The position numbers and the translations under genes are program-made. DNA of 10,067 nt, taken from Clostridiales bacterium. GTDB lineage: Bacteria; Bacillota; Clostridia; Oscillospirales; Oscillospiraceae. The stretch is from the NCBI GenBank assembly GCA_021201515.1, contig JAJQET010000306.1:1-10067 (forward strand). The letters run 5' to 3'. Shown here in pieces: positions 6,950-10,067 of the stretch (position 1 is its first letter; every line of letters starts with the position of its first letter). Under the pieces are notes generated by a model. It ran no database searches and had not been told where the DNA came from. It was given only the letters and a program-made list of their open reading frames with translations.

Positions 6950-8395
6950 TTATTCAGAACGGGTCAGGGTAAAGACAAACTCTGTCAAGCCGTCCTGACT
7001 GGTGACGGTGATGGTCTCCTGGATGCCGCTCAAAATCGTCTTGACGATGTACAGCCCCAGGCCGACGCCCTCCTTGTCCAGGCTGCGGGAGCGGTCGCTC
7101 TTGTGGAACCGGTCAAAGATGAAGGGCAGCTCCTCGGCGGGGATGGTCTCCCCGATGTTGCGGACGGTGACATAGACCTTCTTCCCCTTGGGCACCACAT
7201 AGAAGCCGATGGAGGTGCCCCGGTGGGCGAACTTGGCGGCGTTGTCCAGCAGGTTGTAGCAGACCTGGGTGATGGAGTCCTCATCCCCCCAGACCATGGT
7301 GGACGCCTCCGGCAGCTGAACATCCATATCCAGCCCCCGCTGGGTGATTTTCCGTTCCAGGCTGATGATTACCTTCGCCACCGTCTCGTTCAGGTCAAAC
7401 TGGGTCTGGGATTGGGGCGGGCCGGACTGGGTCTGGGCGGCCAGGCGGCTGGCGTCCAGCATCCGCCGCACCAGGCGGGAGAGCCGCCGGGTCTCATTGG
7501 AGATCAGCTGGAGGGATTCCCGCTCCTTCTCCGGCGGAATGGTGCCGTCCAGCAGGCCGTCGGCAAAGCCCTGGATGGTGGTCATGGGGGTTTTCAGCTC
7601 ATGGGAGATGTCGGAGACGAACTCCTGCCGCTGCTGCTCCGAGGCGGCGATGGAATCCGCCATGCCGTTGAAGGCGGTGGCCAGGGCCCCCACCTCATCC
7701 TTGCGTTTGGTGTAGGCGGGGTCCACCCGCAGCTCATACTCCCCCATGGCGAACCGGTTGACCAGGTTGGTCATCTCCATTATGGGCTTTGAGGAGCGCC
7801 GGCAGGTGAACCAGGAAAAGAAGAAGGCGAAGCACAGCACCGCCAGGGCGGTGGCTAGGAAGGCAAACTCCATGGAGTTCCACAGCTCAGAGAAGGTGTC
7901 CATATTCGCGGCAATCAGGAGGACGCCCAGGAGGGTGTTCTCTGCGCCGTTCTGCTCCGACTGATAGATGGGGATGGCCACCACCAGATGCTTCTTCTCA
8001 TAGAGGCCCAGAGTGCTCATGCCGTCGTAGACGCCCTCTGTCAGGGTTTCGGAGATGACCTCCTCCGAAACCGTGCCGGTGAGGACGTTGACCTCCTCCT
8101 CGCTGGTGTAGGAGAAGCGGATCACACCGTCCAGATTGCAGAACAGCACGTCCTCCGCCCCGGCGGCGGCCACGGAGAGGGCACTGGCGTCAAAAATGTC
8201 ATCCTGATTCAGATTGACGTCCATAATGCGGACCAGCTGGGTGGAGACGAAGCTGGCGTGCTCCGCCATGGTGTCCTTCTTCTCCTGGACGATGCACCGA
8301 TAGCTCAGCATCAGGAACACCGACCCCAAGATAGCGAAGGACAGGAGGATGATGGCCACCATGGCGGAAAAGAGCCGTCGAAAGCTGGTATTCAT
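6950..8395 (-). CDS. Sensor histidine kinase, HAMP-HisKA-HATPase type
   Basis: This membrane sensor kinase of 481 residues would phosphorylate the response regulator encoded directly upstream. Segments in order: membrane helix 1 (about 11-32), an extracytoplasmic region of about 140 residues (33-173), membrane helix 2 (about 174-195), HAMP (about 196-248), HisKA with the phospho-accepting H265 in SHELKTP, and the ATPase domain with N381/N385 in the N box (YNLLDNAAKFA) and GVGLGL at 443-448. The G1 box reads RNIGET where DxGxG is usual. No PAS domain lies between HAMP and HisKA. The ATG at 8395 is five bases after the regulator stop and uses GGAAGG (8405-8410) inside the last regulator codons, so the two genes should be translated from one mRNA. 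The signal sensed is unknown; the HtrA gene next door suggests envelope stress. Confidence 0.93.
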   Translation of the reverse strand: MNTSFRRLFSAMVAIILLSFAILGSVFLMLSYRCIVQEKKDTMAEHASFVSTQLVRIMDVNLNQDDIFDASALSVAAAGAEDVLFCNLDGVIRFSYTSEEEVNVLTGTVSEEVISETLTEGVYDGMSTLGLYEKKHLVVAIPIYQSEQNGAENTLLGVLLIAANMDTFSELWNSMEFAFLATALAVLCFAFFFSWFTCRRSSKPIMEMTNLVNRFAMGEYELRVDPAYTKRKDEVGALATAFNGMADSIAASEQQRQEFVSDISHELKTPMTTIQGFADGLLDGTIPPEKERESLQLISNETRRLSRLVRRMLDASRLAAQTQSGPPQSQTQFDLNETVAKVIISLERKITQRGLDMDVQLPEASTMVWGDEDSITQVCYNLLDNAAKFAHRGTSIGFYVVPKGKKVYVTVRNIGETIPAEELPFIFDRFHKSDRSRSLDKEGVGLGLYIVKTILSGIQETITVTSQDGLTEFVFTLTRSE

Positions 8396-8400
8396 CGCGC

Positions 8401-9087
8401 TCAGCCTTCCAGCAGCTCGAACTTGTAGCCCACGCCCCAGACGGTTTTCAGGCTCCACTTGTCGCTGACGCCCTCCAGCTTCTCTCTCAGACGCTTCACA
8501 TGGACGTCCACGGTGCGGCTGTCGCCGAAGTAGTCAAAGCCCCACACCTCGTCCAGCAGCTGGTTGCGGGTAAACACCCGGTTGGGGGTGGAGGCCAGGT
8601 GATACAGCAGCTCCATCTCCTTGGGGGGCGTGTCCACCCGTTTGCCGTCCACCAGCAGCTCATAAGAGTCCATATTGATGACCAGCTTGTCAAAGGTCAG
8701 CTTCTTCTCCTTCTGCTCCACGGTGCCGTAGCGCCGCAGCACTGCGTGGATGCGGGCCAGCACCTCCTTCATCTCGAAGGGCTTGGTGATGTAGTCGTCC
8801 GCACCATTCTCCAGGCCGTTCACCTTATCGCTGGTCTCGCCCTTGGCGGTCAGCATGATGATGGGGACCTGGGAGGTCTCACGGATTTTCCGGCAGACGG
8901 CCCAGCCGTCCATGACGGGCAGCATAATGTCCAGCATGATCAGGTCCGGCGCAAAGCTGTGAAACAGCTCGATGGCCTTGCCGCCATCCGGGGCGATGGA
9001 CGTTTCAAAGCCCTCCTTTTCCAGATAGAGCTGAAGCAGCTCCGCAATGTTGGCTTCGTCCTCTACAATTAAAACTTTCAGTGCCAT
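8401..9087 (-). CDS. OmpR/PhoB-family response regulator
   Basis: A DNA-binding transcription regulator of 228 residues, partner of the adjacent kinase. The receiver domain (about 3-117) holds the acidic pair E9/D10, the phospho-acceptor D53 (LIMLDIMLP), T80 (IIMLTAK) and K102 (YITKPF), all intact. The C-terminal winged-helix domain (about 130-226) has the typical family pattern, ending in RTVDVHVKRLREKL and TVWGVGYKF. The ATG at 9087 is preceded by AAGGA six bases upstream. The class resembles PhoP, WalR and CssR of Bacillus; sequence alone does not decide among them. A -10 box and a direct repeat upstream suggest its own promoter, perhaps autoregulated. Confidence 0.95.
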   Translation of the reverse strand: MALKVLIVEDEANIAELLQLYLEKEGFETSIAPDGGKAIELFHSFAPDLIMLDIMLPVMDGWAVCRKIRETSQVPIIMLTAKGETSDKVNGLENGADDYITKPFEMKEVLARIHAVLRRYGTVEQKEKKLTFDKLVINMDSYELLVDGKRVDTPPKEMELLYHLASTPNRVFTRNQLLDEVWGFDYFGDSRTVDVHVKRLREKLEGVSDKWSLKTVWGVGYKFELLEG

Positions 9088-9177
9088 ATCAGTTCCTTAC
9101 CTTCCTGCCAGAGGCGGTGTGCTCCGGCTGCGCCTCCCGCCCGACGGAGGGCAGACGCAGACCGGCGTATTATCTTT

Positions 9178-9183
9178 ATTATA
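9178..9183 (-). promoter_or_regulatory. -10 box of the response regulator-kinase promoter
   Basis: On the - strand this reads TATAAT, an exact match to the sigma-A -10 consensus, in an AT-rich island about 90 bases before the regulator start. No good -35 box is found at 16-18 bases; TTCACG lies 19 bases upstream. A perfect -10 with a poor -35 is common at activator-dependent promoters. Confidence 0.65.
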
Positions 9184-9202
9184 CCGTATTTTGCGGCATT
9201 TG

Positions 9203-9219
9203 CGTGAATATTTTGTAAA
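9203..9219 (-). promoter_or_regulatory. Candidate regulator binding site, TTTACA-N5-TTCACG direct repeat
   Basis: On the - strand TTTACA (9214-9219) and TTCACG (9203-9208) are direct repeats with an 11-base period, sitting in the -35 region of the TATAAT promoter. Bacillus PhoP binds TTAACA-like hexamers repeated at about this spacing, and OmpR-family proteins generally bind such tandem half sites. Binding by the adjacent regulator is inferred. Confidence 0.4.
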
Positions 9220-9900
9220 TCAGAACGTGAGGAGCCCCTGTTCCAGCACACGGCAGGCGGCCAGGGCGATGCGGGGCGGCAGGCGCTGGGGGGTGACGCG
9301 CCAGACGGCCTCCGCCGCCGCCAGCAGGCTTCCGGCCAGCGCCAGACTGCCCGCCGCCTGCTCCAGGCACTCCGCCAGGGAGAGGAGCAGCGCCTGCTCC
9401 TGGGCCGTGTAGCCCTCCGACGGCCTGTCGCCGCCAAAGGCGGCCAGCCGCCGGGCGGTGTACCGCAGCAGCCAGCCCGGATTTTCCCTGTCCTGTCGGG
9501 CGGCCAGGCCGGGGGCCGGGGCCTTGCCCCTGCCCAGCAGCGTCAGGAGCCGCCAGTCCTGAGGGTGAATGGCGGCCGGATAATCGGGCGGCGGCTGTGT
9601 TTGCCGCACCTTCTGTGGGTTTGTTTTCCACAAAAGCGCCGCATCCTCCACGCTGCGGTACCAGTCCGCAGACAGGATGAAGTTGAGATAGCCCCCCTGG
9701 GCCTCCACACCGGAGAAGCAGCTGCCCTCCAGGGGGAGCCGGGAGGCCAGCCCGGCGGTCAGCGCCTCCGCCGGCTGTCCGGCGTCCCTGGCCAGCGCGA
9801 AGGCCGCCGGGCTGGCGATTACCTGCCCCCGCAGCCTTGCCCCCGGCCTGCCGGTGAGGCGGTCGGCGGCGGCCCGGGCCTGGGTCAGCGGGCCTTCCAT
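9220..9900 (-). CDS. ArgRS-like protein lacking the catalytic core, DALR anticodon-binding type
   Basis: This 226-residue protein looks like the two ends of arginyl-tRNA synthetase joined together. Residues about 1-90 resemble the ArgRS N-terminal tRNA-binding domain, notably FSGVEAQGGYLNFILSADW (62-80), like the family's vEvagpGfiNf pattern. Residues about 139-226 resemble the DALR helical anticodon-binding domain, starting NPGWLLRYTARRL and ending RIALAACRVLEQGLL, as true ArgRS does with its R-x-A-L...VL..GL terminus. The class I nucleotide-binding fold with HIGH and KMSKS is absent, and the protein is less than half the usual ArgRS length, so it cannot charge tRNA. It may bind tRNA or have a new role; function unknown. 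The ATG at 9900 has AAAGGAG (9911-9917) ten bases upstream. It precedes the two-component genes on the same strand, with an apparent promoter in between. Confidence 0.7.
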   Translation of the reverse strand: MEGPLTQARAAADRLTGRPGARLRGQVIASPAAFALARDAGQPAEALTAGLASRLPLEGSCFSGVEAQGGYLNFILSADWYRSVEDAALLWKTNPQKVRQTQPPPDYPAAIHPQDWRLLTLLGRGKAPAPGLAARQDRENPGWLLRYTARRLAAFGGDRPSEGYTAQEQALLLSLAECLEQAAGSLALAGSLLAAAEAVWRVTPQRLPPRIALAACRVLEQGLLTF

Positions 9901-10067
9901 AGGCGATGCGCTCCTTTCTGACGCAATGTCAGCAACTTAAAGGGCCTTGCCCTTCCGGCGGGCCTCCTTAGATAACGTTTGTGATAAAGAATTTGTCCGG
10001 TCTTCCCTGCCAGGAAGCGGGGCCTACTTTTATTGCTCCGCCAAGAAAAGTAGCAAAAGAAGGCGGC
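9901..10067. other. Intergenic region at the right edge with several inverted repeats
   Basis: No gene is seen here. It holds the ribosome site of the ArgRS-like gene (9911-9917) and three inverted repeats: CTGAC-GCAAT-GTCAG (9918-9932), AAGGGC-CTT-GCCCTT (9940-9954) and CTACTTTT/AAAAGTAG (10024-10053). No convincing promoter hexamers were found, although the AT-rich stretch 9968-10000 is a likely place for one. Confidence 0.5.
10024..10053. repeat. Inverted repeat CTACTTTT...AAAAGTAG
   Basis: Eight-base arms at 10024-10031 and 10046-10053 enclose a 14-base loop. The purine-rich downstream sequence AGTAGCAAAAGAA resembles dispersed intergenic elements of this general form in many bacterial genomes, but copy number cannot be judged from one window. 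Confidence 0.35.

Noticed and set aside
4894..6972. A 692-codon open frame on the + strand opposite the HtrA gene
   Set aside because: It is an antisense shadow of a GC-rich gene. The translation is a monotonous Gly/Val/His/Gln/Leu mix without domains, while the - strand frame has an intact HtrA triad, PDZ domain and ribosome site.
6860..7792. A 310-codon open frame on the + strand opposite the histidine kinase
   Set aside because: It has a low-complexity Gly/Val/Leu/Gln composition typical of antisense frames in GC-rich DNA and overlaps the well-supported kinase.
8396..8458. An in-frame upstream extension of the kinase to an ATG at 8458
   Set aside because: It would overlap the response regulator gene by 58 bases and lacks a ribosome site, whereas the ATG at 8395 has GGAAGG and the usual membrane-helix start.
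9940..9954. The hairpin AAGGGC-CTT-GCCCTT as a terminator
   Set aside because: The stem is six bases with a three-base loop and no T run follows on either strand, so it was listed only as an inverted repeat within the intergenic region.

Overview
The window looks like a chromosomal segment of a high-G+C, Gram-positive Clostridia bacterium, probably of the Oscillospiraceae/Flavonifractor type. This is inferred from the mreD-mrdA pair, the strong AAGGAG-type ribosome sites, frequent GTG starts and the low-GC-style promoter and terminators in otherwise GC-rich DNA. No species can be named from the sequence alone. No phage, insertion sequence, CRISPR array, tRNA or rRNA gene was seen.

Layout. 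The left 4.5 kb reads on the + strand: the end of mreD (cut by the window edge), mrdA (penicillin-binding protein 2 of the cell-elongation machinery) and a cytoplasmic family-13 glycoside hydrolase of the neopullulanase/cyclomaltodextrinase kind. A hairpin that can work on both strands (about 4509-4545) separates this block from everything to the right, which reads on the - strand. In transcription order from the right edge, the - strand genes are: a protein resembling arginyl-tRNA synthetase without its catalytic core; an OmpR-family response regulator; its histidine kinase; a membrane-anchored HtrA-type serine protease with a PDZ domain; and a small two-CBS-domain protein that ends at the shared terminator.

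How the genes fit together. MreD and PBP2 belong to the rod complex that inserts peptidoglycan along the side wall. The response regulator, kinase and HtrA protease form a plausible envelope-stress unit: a sensor with an extracytoplasmic loop of about 140 residues, next to a protease acting outside the membrane, an arrangement recalling CssRS-HtrA and WalRK-HtrA of Bacillus. A good -10 box with a TTYAC direct repeat precedes the regulator gene, and a pair of adjacent palindromes precedes the protease gene. The glycoside hydrolase and the CBS protein have no evident link to these jobs.

No complete new system is evident. The points most worth a second look are the core-less ArgRS-like protein beside the two-component genes, six exact 11-residue repeats in the cytoplasmic tail of the HtrA protein, and the two candidate regulatory sites.
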